Source of the DNA: Sterolibacterium sp964500605
GTDB taxonomy: Bacteria > Pseudomonadota > Gammaproteobacteria > Burkholderiales > Rhodocyclaceae
Direction of reading: 5' to 3'
DNA length: 8,270 nt
Assembly: GCA_964500605.1 (NCBI GenBank)
Contig: CAZCOS010000079.1
Location: 1 to 8,270, forward strand
Of the stretch, positions 1 to 6,485 are shown piece by piece. The notes beneath the pieces were generated by a model. That model had not been told where the DNA came from. It ran no database searches and saw only the letters and a program-made list of their open reading frames with translations. Each line of letters begins with the position of its first letter. The first letter of the stretch is position 1. The position numbers and the translations under genes are program-made.

Positions 1-2
1 CG

Positions 3-1034
3 CCGCGTGAAGTCATCAACTTCCTCTTTCAGCTCGAAATGCAGGTTCGCGGCGGGGTTCCCATCCGCACGGCACTGGCCGACATGGGCGAGGATGCGGA
101 ATCCGCAGAAAGCCGCAATCTCGCCGCGGGCCTGACCGAAAAAATCAGTGCCGGTGCCACCCTCGCTGAAGCCATCAACAGCTACCCGGGCATCTTCTCC
201 GAAGTCGTCCGCAGTCTCATCCATGCGGGCGAAGCCTCCGGGCAACTCCCCGAAGTCCTGCGTGAGATCGTCCGTTCGCTCAAGTGGCAGGACGAAATGG
301 CCGCCGAAACCAAGAAGCTGCTGATGTACCCCAGCTTCATCATCGTCGTCATCAGCGGCGTGGTGTTCTTCCTGATGATCTATCTCGTCCCGCAACTGGT
401 GGGCTTCCTTACCAACATGGGCCAGGAAATCCCGATCCAGACCCGCGCCCTCATCTTCCTCTCCGGCATTTTTGTTCACTACTGGTGGGCCATCATCACC
501 CTCCCCGTCGTGGCCAGCGTCGGCATTGCCACCCTCGTCCGCGTCAATCCCAAAGCACGTTTTCAGCTGCACCGGCTGATCCTCGCTCTCCCTTATGTCG
601 GCCTCATCATCAAGAAAATCATCCTGGCGCGCTTTGCCGACACCTTCGCCCTCATGTACCGCACCGGCATCCCCATGCTCGAAGGGCTCGTCTATTGCGA
701 AAAGGTCACGGGCAACCTCGCCATCCAGCAAGCCGTCGCCCGCGCGCGCGACCGTATCGCCAACGGCGAGCCCATCTCGACCAGTTTTGCCGCCGAATCC
801 CTCTTTCCCAACATCGTCATCCGCATGCTGAAAGTCGGCGAATCCACCGGCGCGCTCGACGAAGCCCTGAGCAACATCAACTACTTTTATTCACGCGATA
901 TCGAAGAATCCATCGGCAAGGTGCAGGCCATGATCGAACCGGCCATCACGGTCATCATGGGGCTCATCCTCGGCTGGATCATGCTGGCCGTCCTGAGCCC
1001 GATCTACGACACCCTCACGAAGATGAAGACGTAA
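3..1034 (+). CDS. Type II secretion/type IV pilus inner-membrane platform protein (GspF/PilC family), 5'-truncated
   Basis: This is the polytopic inner-membrane protein at the base of type II secretion and type IV pilus machines, where it couples the assembly ATPase to pilin extraction. The frame is open to the window edge, so the N-terminus is missing; the first internal Met is at 39 but the family pattern begins before it. Numbering from that Met, two F-domain repeats are visible. The first ends near 73 (AGEASGQLPEVL, 63-74). The second runs about 198-320 and contains RFADTFALMYRTGIPMLEGL (198-217) and VGESTGALDEAL (266-277). Predicted membrane helices lie at about 99-121, 148-167 and 301-320, the usual three of the family. 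The next gene starts 16 bp after the stop, and two GspL/GspM-like genes follow. The family call is firm. Which system it serves (T2SS, T4P or MSHA-like) cannot be decided, because the ATPase and pilin genes lie outside the window. Confidence 0.93.
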   Translation, partial: PREVINFLFQLEMQVRGGVPIRTALADMGEDAESAESRNLAAGLTEKISAGATLAEAINSYPGIFSEVVRSLIHAGEASGQLPEVLREIVRSLKWQDEMAAETKKLLMYPSFIIVVISGVVFFLMIYLVPQLVGFLTNMGQEIPIQTRALIFLSGIFVHYWWAIITLPVVASVGIATLVRVNPKARFQLHRLILALPYVGLIIKKIILARFADTFALMYRTGIPMLEGLVYCEKVTGNLAIQQAVARARDRIANGEPISTSFAAESLFPNIVIRMLKVGESTGALDEALSNINYFYSRDIEESIGKVQAMIEPAITVIMGLILGWIMLAVLSPIYDTLTKMKT

Positions 1035-1050
1035 TTCTTCCATCGACATC

Positions 1051-2565
1051 ATGACGACCCTCCTTCATCTGAGCCCCGACGGTGCGCATTACTGGACGCG
1101 CCAGCACGGAAACTGGCAGCCGCTTTCCGCCCCCCCCGACGCTCCGGAACCCGTCTGGCTCGTCACCGATCTGCCCGAAGAAACTTTGGCCGACATCGAA
1201 ATTCCTCGCATCTACGGTGCCAACCGAAAAGCCCTCCTCGAACGCCAGCTCGCCACACGCTTTCCAGACACTCCTTACCGTCGCACACTGGACATCGTCC
1301 AGGGCACAACCCTGCTCGACCGCTTCGCCCCGGTCAAACACACCCTCTTCGGTCTGCCCGCCGCCAAACGCATCGAAGACGAACTCGACGCGCACCATCT
1401 GTCTATCGCTGCGCTATGCCCGACCACCCTGCTACTGACTCACCTGGGCCAGCACAAATCGCTGCCCCCCAACCTCTTTATCGTCTTGCCCACCAGTGCC
1501 GGCCTGCGCATTGTTTTCCTCAAAAACCGGCTGCCCGTCCTGACGCGTCTTGCCCCCATCATCGGTGACCCCAAAGCCCAGGCCGAAGAAATCCTGCGAA
1601 CGCACCGCTATCTGGGCAATACGCGTGTCCTGCCATTCGGAGCCCCTCCACCTGCCCTTCTTCTGCTGGGCAAGGCCGACGGCTTCGCCGCCCCGCTGGC
1701 CACGGCAAGAATCGAGCTCGCCCCCCCGCCAGTCTCCTGGAAAATACCCGCCACAGACGACTGGCGACCGTTCCTGTTTGAACTCGCCTTCCGGAAGCAG
1801 CCTTACGGGCAACTCGCCCCCCTTGAGCGACGCATTCCCTGGATGACCCGTCATCTGCGTCGCATGACCCTGACCGCTTCAGCCCTGATCCTTTGCGCGG
1901 GGCTAACCGCTGGCGTCATCAGCCTCAAGGAATCTCTCGATAGCCGAGCTGAAATGACGCGCAAACAGGCTCAGACCCAGCAAACCCAAGTCCGCTTGCG
2001 TTCCATCGAAACCGAAATCGCCACCCTGGGTACGACACCCGATCAAGTTCGGCGCGCCCTTGAGCTCAATGAACACCAGATTCTCAACGCTCCGCCCTTC
2101 GCTCGACAGATCAAGCAACTTGCCCAAGCTCTGGGTGAGCGGCCTCCCGCCGCGCTCTCCAGACTCGAATGGCAGGTGCTCGCCCCCACGGCCACGGCCT
2201 GTCGGGAATATCTGCCGTCAGATTCCCCGGATAATCCTGCGCCAGCCGAAGCCCCTTCCCAGACTGGCCCCGAAACGGAAACGTCCTTGCCGCCTGCGCT
2301 CAAAGCCGAAATCATCCTTCAACTGGCCCTTCCCGGTGATGTCTCCCCGCGCTTCAAGGCAGACGCATTACGCCGCACCTCCGCCCGCCTGGCTCTCATT
2401 CCGGGCCTCACTCTGATTTACGACCCCGCCAAAACCATGGCCCAAGACACGCTGCGGGGCGGAGGCAGCAGCAATGAGTCCCTGGACAAACCCACCACCT
2501 GGTGTATGACCCTGGCCCGGCTGGATGCGACCGGCCCCTCCTTGTCCGTAGAGGCCAAACCATGA
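1051..2565 (+). CDS. GspL- or PilM/PilN-like bitopic membrane protein of pilus/secretion platform
   Basis: A 504-residue protein with no single recognisable signature; the call rests on architecture and neighbours. Residues 1-270 look cytoplasmic, with alternating strand and helix stretches such as NLFIVLPTSAGLRIVFLKNR (141-160), reminiscent of the actin-like fold of GspL/PilM. One membrane helix lies at about 273-292, preceded by Arg-rich RHLRR. A Gln/Arg/Glu-rich likely coiled coil follows (about 293-327), then a periplasmic region with a Pro/Ala/Glu/Thr linker (about 389-415) and a final domain (about 416-504). This cytoplasmic-TM-periplasmic order is that of GspL, or of PilM fused to PilN; 504 residues is longer than a typical GspL. 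It follows the GspF-like gene by 16 bp without a clear Shine-Dalgarno, suggesting coupled translation, and its stop overlaps the next start (ATGA). It probably links the assembly ATPase to periplasmic partners. A C8 run lies at codons 27-29. Confidence 0.6.
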   Translation: MTTLLHLSPDGAHYWTRQHGNWQPLSAPPDAPEPVWLVTDLPEETLADIEIPRIYGANRKALLERQLATRFPDTPYRRTLDIVQGTTLLDRFAPVKHTLFGLPAAKRIEDELDAHHLSIAALCPTTLLLTHLGQHKSLPPNLFIVLPTSAGLRIVFLKNRLPVLTRLAPIIGDPKAQAEEILRTHRYLGNTRVLPFGAPPPALLLLGKADGFAAPLATARIELAPPPVSWKIPATDDWRPFLFELAFRKQPYGQLAPLERRIPWMTRHLRRMTLTASALILCAGLTAGVISLKESLDSRAEMTRKQAQTQQTQVRLRSIETEIATLGTTPDQVRRALELNEHQILNAPPFARQIKQLAQALGERPPAALSRLEWQVLAPTATACREYLPSDSPDNPAPAEAPSQTGPETETSLPPALKAEIILQLALPGDVSPRFKADALRRTSARLALIPGLTLIYDPAKTMAQDTLRGGGSSNESLDKPTTWCMTLARLDATGPSLSVEAKP

Positions 2566-3185
2566 AGTCCTGGCGCAGCATTCTCCTGGCCATCCGTCCG
2601 CAGCTCATCCTCCTGGCCATTGCCCTCCTTCTCGCCCTGCTGATGGGAGGAGGCGGGTTATATCTGGAAGAACGATCCCACGAGGCACTCCGCCAGCAAA
2701 CCCTCGAGGCCCAACGGCTCCAATCCGATCTAAGTACCCGCCAACAAGACCTGCTCTACCTGAGCCGCCACATCGAAGCCTTCGAGCGACTCAAGGAACA
2801 AGGCTTACTCAGTCTCCCTGACCGTGAAAACTGGGTTGAAAATCTTCTCACCACCCGCCATACCCTGCGCCTGCCCGAAACACTGGCCTACACCCTGACT
2901 CCGGCCCACCCGCTGGATGAACGCCCGCTCGACCCCAATGCACCCACCGCAAACGAGCCTCCTCCCGCAGATAGTCCACTCATCTACGATCTGCAAATCA
3001 GCCTGAATGAAATCCACGAAGGTGAGCTCCTCAATTTCCTGGCAGCCTTCCAGGCCTCGATCAAAGAACATTTCCGTGTCCAGTCCTGCCTGCTGAACCA
3101 TCCGGAGCAGACCGGTCTTCAGGCACAATGCACCCTCCGTTTCTTCACCCTTCCTCCTCCTGCAGCCGAAACCACCGCACCGTAA
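2562..3185 (+). CDS. GspM/PilO-like bitopic inner-membrane protein
   Basis: A 207-residue protein with a short basic cytoplasmic N-terminus, one membrane helix (about 14-34), a heptad-like coiled coil (about 37-80, rich in Gln, Leu and Glu) and a periplasmic C-terminal part. A Pro/Asn/Ala-rich linker (about 119-138) precedes a terminal strand-helix-strand domain. C176 and C190 in that domain could form a disulfide. The length and layout match GspM and PilO, which dimerise and pair with GspL/PilN in the inner-membrane platform. The start at 2562 is preferred over an in-frame ATG at 2502: AGAGG at 2550-2554 sits 7 bp upstream, the membrane helix then begins near residue 14, and the start overlaps the previous stop as ATGA. 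The overlap implies translational coupling and near-equal dosage with the GspL-like partner. Sequence signatures are weak, so the family call depends on architecture and context. It is the last gene of this operon, before an 80-bp gap. Confidence 0.6.
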   Translation: MKSWRSILLAIRPQLILLAIALLLALLMGGGGLYLEERSHEALRQQTLEAQRLQSDLSTRQQDLLYLSRHIEAFERLKEQGLLSLPDRENWVENLLTTRHTLRLPETLAYTLTPAHPLDERPLDPNAPTANEPPPADSPLIYDLQISLNEIHEGELLNFLAAFQASIKEHFRVQSCLLNHPEQTGLQAQCTLRFFTLPPPAAETTAP

Positions 3186-3217
3186 TCTCCTCCGGAATGG
3201 ACGGCCTGTTCTCATGG

Positions 3218-3243
3218 TTCACCGTTTCACCGCTCGCTTCACC
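3218..3243 (+). repeat. Three TTCACC hexamers upstream of glmS
   Basis: The hexamer TTCACC occurs at 3218-3223, 3226-3231 and 3238-3243, all in the same orientation and within the 80-bp gap between the pilus-like operon and glmS. The first two copies share a following G. No clear sigma-70 promoter or terminator hairpin is visible in this gap. The repeats could be a regulatory site for glmS, but such short words can arise by chance. Confidence 0.25.
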
Positions 3244-3251
3244 TCGTCATT

Positions 3252-3257
3252 GAAAGG
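3252..3257 (+). promoter_or_regulatory. Ribosome binding site of glmS
   Basis: GAAAGG lies 8 bp before the glmS ATG at 3266. This start is fixed by biochemistry as well: the next codon gives the catalytic cysteine, which must be N-terminal after Met removal. Confidence 0.7.
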
Positions 3258-3265
3258 CTTTCCCC

Positions 3266-5092
3266 ATGTGTGGCATCGTCGCTGCCCTTGCCCGGCGCAA
3301 CATCGTTCCTGTCCTCATCGAAGGGCTGCGCAAACTCGAATATCGCGGCTATGACTCTGCCGGTCTGGCCGTACTCAACCCTGGCCTGCACCGCCTTCGC
3401 AGTGTCGGCCGCGTGGCCGAGCTGGCCAGCCAGGCCGAAGGCCTGAGTGCCTCCATCGGCATTGCCCACACCCGTTGGGCCACCCACGGCGTTCCCGCCG
3501 AGCGCAATGCCCACCCCCACATTTCCGCCGGTCTGGCCGTCGTCCACAACGGCATCATCGAAAACTTCGCCGAAATCCGCCAACAGCTCATCGCGGCAGG
3601 CTATGTCTTCACCTCCGACACCGACACCGAAGTCATCGCCCACCTGATCCACGAACGGCTGAAAACAACGCACGACCTGCTGGAAGCCGTGCGGCAGGCC
3701 ACCGCACAATTAATCGGAGCCTACGCCATCGCCGTGCTGTGCGAAAAAGACGAACACCTCATCGTCGCTCGCCAAGGCGCACCGCTCTTGCTGGGCGTGA
3801 CCGACGACGGACTCTACGCCGCCTCGGATGCCTCCGCCCTGCTACAAGTCACCCGCACCATGGTCTATCTGGAAGATGGCGATCTGGCCGTGCTCGACCA
3901 ACAGGGCTACCGCATCCTGCGCCCGGATAGCACTCCCGTTGAACGCGCCCGGCACGAAAGCAGCCTCAGTGCTGATGCCGTAGAGCTAGGCGCATTCCAG
4001 CATTACATGCAGAAGGAAATTTTCGAACAACCCGCCGCACTCGCCAACACTTTGGAAGTTCTGGGCAGCAATACGGCCGCTCAGCATTTTTCGCCCAATC
4101 TGTTCGGTGCAGCAGCCCCTGAGCTTCTGAAAACCACGAAATCGGTGCTCATCCTCGCCTGCGGCACGAGCTACCATTCCGGGCTGGTCGCCCGCTACTG
4201 GATCGAAGAGCTTGCGGGGCTGCCCTGCACGGTCGAAATCGCCAGCGAATACCGCTACCGGACCTCCGTTGCCGACCCGGAACAGCTCGTCGTCGCCATT
4301 TCCCAGTCCGGCGAAACCGCAGACACCCTGGCCGCCATCAAACATGCGAAATCCCGTGGCATGACTCGCACCCTGGCCGTGTGCAATGTCGCCGAATCCG
4401 CCATCGTGCGTGAGTGCGCGCTTCGCTTTTTAACAAGAGCAGGACTAGAGATTGGTGTTGCTTCGACCAAAGCCTTTACCACTCAACTGGCCGCCTTGTT
4501 CCTTCTGGCTGCAACCCTCGCCCGGATGAACGAACGGTTAAGCCATGAAGAAGAAACCCGCTTCCTGACGGCACTGCGCCACCTGCCCCTGGCCGTCAAG
4601 AAAGTACTCGAACTCGAACCGGCGATCGCCACCTGGTCACAACGCTTTGCCGACAAGCAACACGCCCTCTTTCTGGGGCGTGGCCACCATTACCCGATTG
4701 CCCTCGAAGGCGCGCTCAAACTCAAGGAAATCTCCTACATCCACGCCGAAGGCTATCCGGCGGGCGAGCTCAAACACGGCCCGCTGGCCCTGGTCGATCA
4801 GGACATGCCCGTGATTTCCATCGCACCCAACGACAAGCTGCTCGAAAAACTCAAATCCAATCTGCAGGAAGTCCGCGCCCGAGGCGGTGAGCTCTACGTT
4901 TTTGCCGATGCCGACAGTGAAGTCAGCGCGTCCGAAGGCGTGCACATCCTCCGTCTGCCCGAACACTACGGGCTGCTCTCCCCTGTATTGCACGTCGTTG
5001 CCCTGCAGATGCTGGCCTATCACGTCGCCCTGGTTCGCGGCACGGACGTCGACAAACCGCGCAATCTCGCCAAGTCGGTAACAGTCGAATAA
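3266..5092 (+). CDS. glmS: Glutamine--fructose-6-phosphate aminotransferase (isomerizing)
   Basis: GlmS makes glucosamine-6-phosphate from fructose-6-phosphate and glutamine in the cytoplasm, the first committed step to UDP-GlcNAc for peptidoglycan and lipid A. It is complete at 608 residues (E. coli GlmS has 609). The N-terminal glutaminase domain (about 2-220) begins MCGIVA, with Cys2 as the nucleophile exposed after Met removal, followed by conserved HTRWATHG (68-75) and HNGIIEN (94-100). Two sugar-isomerase (SIS) domains follow: ACGTSYHSG (298-306), SQSGET (346-351) and EIGVASTKAFTTQ (395-407), then KEISYIHAEGYPAGELKHGP (487-506). Isomerase residues E488 and H504 and the terminal lysine K603 in the LAKSVTVE tail are present. 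An 80-bp gap separates it from the pilus-like operon, and 108 bp from the flavoenzyme genes. Codons 388-399 depart from the GC-rich usage of the rest of the gene. Confidence 0.98.
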   Translation: MCGIVAALARRNIVPVLIEGLRKLEYRGYDSAGLAVLNPGLHRLRSVGRVAELASQAEGLSASIGIAHTRWATHGVPAERNAHPHISAGLAVVHNGIIENFAEIRQQLIAAGYVFTSDTDTEVIAHLIHERLKTTHDLLEAVRQATAQLIGAYAIAVLCEKDEHLIVARQGAPLLLGVTDDGLYAASDASALLQVTRTMVYLEDGDLAVLDQQGYRILRPDSTPVERARHESSLSADAVELGAFQHYMQKEIFEQPAALANTLEVLGSNTAAQHFSPNLFGAAAPELLKTTKSVLILACGTSYHSGLVARYWIEELAGLPCTVEIASEYRYRTSVADPEQLVVAISQSGETADTLAAIKHAKSRGMTRTLAVCNVAESAIVRECALRFLTRAGLEIGVASTKAFTTQLAALFLLAATLARMNERLSHEEETRFLTALRHLPLAVKKVLELEPAIATWSQRFADKQHALFLGRGHHYPIALEGALKLKEISYIHAEGYPAGELKHGPLALVDQDMPVISIAPNDKLLEKLKSNLQEVRARGGELYVFADADSEVSASEGVHILRLPEHYGLLSPVLHVVALQMLAYHVALVRGTDVDKPRNLAKSVTVE

Positions 5093-5120
5093 ACTCCGCT
5101 GGTAAATACAAGGAAAATCT
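5055..5120 (+). other. Predicted attTn7 target (glmS 3' end and downstream insertion point)
   Basis: Tn7 and relatives use TnsD to bind the conserved 3' end of glmS and insert about 25 bp past its stop. The recognised codons, for RNLAKSVTVE, are intact here just before the stop at 5090-5092, so insertion would be expected near 5114-5120. The downstream DNA shows no Tn7-type end and leads into a 108-bp gap and an ordinary gene, so the site appears unoccupied. This rests on established Tn7 biology and residue conservation; binding is not shown. Confidence 0.5.
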
Positions 5121-5200
5121 GGCCCTAAACTACGATCCGTCCTTGGAATTCCCCCCCCCTTCGGATGGACATTCGCCGAACAGACTGACAGGAAAAAACA
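5093..5200. other. Intergenic region between glmS and the flavoenzyme cassette
   Basis: This gap of 108 bp holds a C9 homopolymer (5151-5159), the palindrome GGAATTCC (5145-5152), and a weak inverted repeat ATCCG (5135-5139)/CGGAT (5162-5166) with a 22-base loop. No convincing intrinsic terminator or -35/-10 pair is visible. It is the most likely place for the promoter of the downstream genes, because the gaps further along the cassette are much shorter. Confidence 0.4.
5190..5193 (+). promoter_or_regulatory. Ribosome binding site of the nitronate monooxygenase-family gene
   Basis: AGGA lies 7 bp before the ATG at 5201, within an A-rich leader. It supports this start, which also places the first beta strand at the expected distance from the N-terminus. 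Confidence 0.65.
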
Positions 5201-6454
5201 ATGAAACGAGTGGATGACTTCCGCCTGAAGTTCGGCCAACACGAGCTGGTTCCCCTCATGATCGGCGGCATGGGCGTCGACATTTCGACGGCCGATCTTG
5301 CCCTGGAAGTCGCCCGTCTGGGCGGGGTGGGCCACATTTCTGACGCCATGGTGCCCACGGTTTCCGACCGTCGCTTCAAGACGCACTTCGTCCGTGACAA
5401 GCTCAAGCAATACAAGTTCAATGTCGCCAACAGCGACAAGTCCGTCGTGCAGTTCGACCTGGGGCTGCTCGAAGAAGCCTCGCGCCTGCATGTGGGCAAA
5501 ACCATGGAAGCCAAACGCGGGCCGGGCATGGTGTTCGTGAATTGCATGGAAAAGCTCACCATGAACGCCCCGCGTGAAACCCTCCGGGTACGGCTCAAGG
5601 CCGCACTCGATGCCGGGGTCGACGGCATCACACTTTCCGCCGGACTGCACCTAGGCTCCTTCGCACTGATCGAAGACCACCCCCGCTTCCGCGATGCCTA
5701 TCTGGGCATCATCGTCTCCTCCTTGCGCGCCCTGCAGCTCTTTCTCAAAAAGAACGCTCGTCTCAACCGCCAGCCCGACTTCGTCGTCGTCGAAGGCCCG
5801 CTGGCCGGGGGCCACTTGGGTTTCGGCATGGACTGGGCAGAATATGACCTGGCCACCATCGTGGCCGAAATCCAGACCTGGCTGAAGGCCGAGCAACTCG
5901 ACATCCCGCTCATTCCCGCCGGAGGCATCTTCACCGGCACGGATGCGGCCACCTTCCTTGAAAACGGTGCGGCTGCCGTGCAGGTTTCCACCCGTTTCAC
6001 CGTCGCGCAAGAATGCGGGCTGCCCGAAAACGTCCAGCAGGAATATTTCAAGGCCAACGAAGAAGACATCGAAGTCAATCTGCTTTCGCCCACGGGCTAC
6101 CCCATGCGGATGATCAAGCATTGCCCGGCCATCGGCTCCGGCATCCGCCCCAACTGCGAAGCCTTTGGTTACATCCTCGACGGCTCAGGCAAATGCGCCT
6201 ACATCACCGCCTACAACAAGGCACTCGAAGACAATCCGGACACCAAAACGCTCTCGGTCAAGGACAAAACCTGTCTTTGCACCCACATGCGAAATTTCGA
6301 CTGCTGGACCTGCGGCCACTACACCTACCGGCTCAAAGACACCACGCATAAACGGGACGACGGCAGCTACCAGATCCTGACCGCCGAACACATTTTCCGC
6401 GACTACCAGTTCAGCACCGACCACCAGATCGCCCTGCCCGACCTACCCAAGTGA
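5201..6454 (+). CDS. Nitronate monooxygenase-family FMN enzyme with cysteine-rich C-terminal extension
   Basis: A complete 417-residue TIM-barrel flavoprotein of the nitronate monooxygenase (2-nitropropane dioxygenase) family, which also includes FabK and the steroid-catabolic enzyme IpdC. Visible features: an N-terminal substrate/FMN strand with PLMIGGMGVDIS (18-29), the family motif EGPLAGGHLGFG (198-209) whose H205 matches the catalytic histidine of nitronate monooxygenases, and the FMN phosphate-binding segment PAGGIFTGTDAATFLENGAA (239-258) followed by QVSTRF. After about residue 300 comes an unusual tail with seven cysteines: C308, C319, C332, C358, C360, C368 and C371. Their CxC and CxxC spacing suggests a metal or iron-sulfur site. 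The total is longer than the common family length of roughly 320-360. The FAD dehydrogenase gene follows after 31 bp, so joint transcription is likely. The true substrate is unknown; an electron-transfer or dehydrogenase role is as plausible as nitronate oxidation. Confidence 0.85.
   Translation: MKRVDDFRLKFGQHELVPLMIGGMGVDISTADLALEVARLGGVGHISDAMVPTVSDRRFKTHFVRDKLKQYKFNVANSDKSVVQFDLGLLEEASRLHVGKTMEAKRGPGMVFVNCMEKLTMNAPRETLRVRLKAALDAGVDGITLSAGLHLGSFALIEDHPRFRDAYLGIIVSSLRALQLFLKKNARLNRQPDFVVVEGPLAGGHLGFGMDWAEYDLATIVAEIQTWLKAEQLDIPLIPAGGIFTGTDAATFLENGAAAVQVSTRFTVAQECGLPENVQQEYFKANEEDIEVNLLSPTGYPMRMIKHCPAIGSGIRPNCEAFGYILDGSGKCAYITAYNKALEDNPDTKTLSVKDKTCLCTHMRNFDCWTCGHYTYRLKDTTHKRDDGSYQILTAEHIFRDYQFSTDHQIALPDLPK
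6122..6313 (+). other. Cysteine-rich tail of the nitronate monooxygenase-family protein
   Basis: Codons 308-371 carry seven cysteines with spacing C-x10-C-x12-C-x25-C-x-C-x7-C-x2-C. The rest of the 417-residue protein has only two others, C115 and C272. The pairs CLC (358-360) and CWTC (368-371) look like ligands of zinc or an iron-sulfur cluster. Metal binding is inferred from spacing alone. Confidence 0.6.
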
Positions 6455-6485
6455 GCAAGCACTTTCACACAGAGCAAAGCCCGTC

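Noticed and set aside
284..1054. 256-codon + strand frame overlapping the GspF-like gene
   Set aside because: The product is a low-complexity Arg/His/Pro-rich string, typical of an out-of-frame reading of a GC-rich gene.
2502..2561. Upstream in-frame ATG for the GspM-like gene
   Set aside because: It has no Shine-Dalgarno, adds 20 residues before the membrane anchor, and overlaps deeply into the previous gene; 2562 has AGAGG and an ATGA overlap.
3186..3265. glmS ribozyme or riboswitch upstream of glmS
   Set aside because: The gap is only 80 bp, shorter than the ribozyme needs, and the ribozyme is known from Gram-positive bacteria; no matching core was seen.
5080..5108. Possible sigma-70 promoter with TAAATA at 5103-5108
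   Set aside because: No -35-like sequence stands 16-18 bp upstream, and the -10 match is poor.
5135..5166. Intrinsic terminator after glmS
   Set aside because: The dyad has only 5 bp of stem, a 22-base loop and no T-run after it.
4637..5650. Long antisense open frame (337 codons) across the glmS end, the intergenic gap and the FMN gene start
   Set aside because: It mirrors two clearly conserved genes on the other strand, and its translation shows no family motif. High GC content makes such open frames common.
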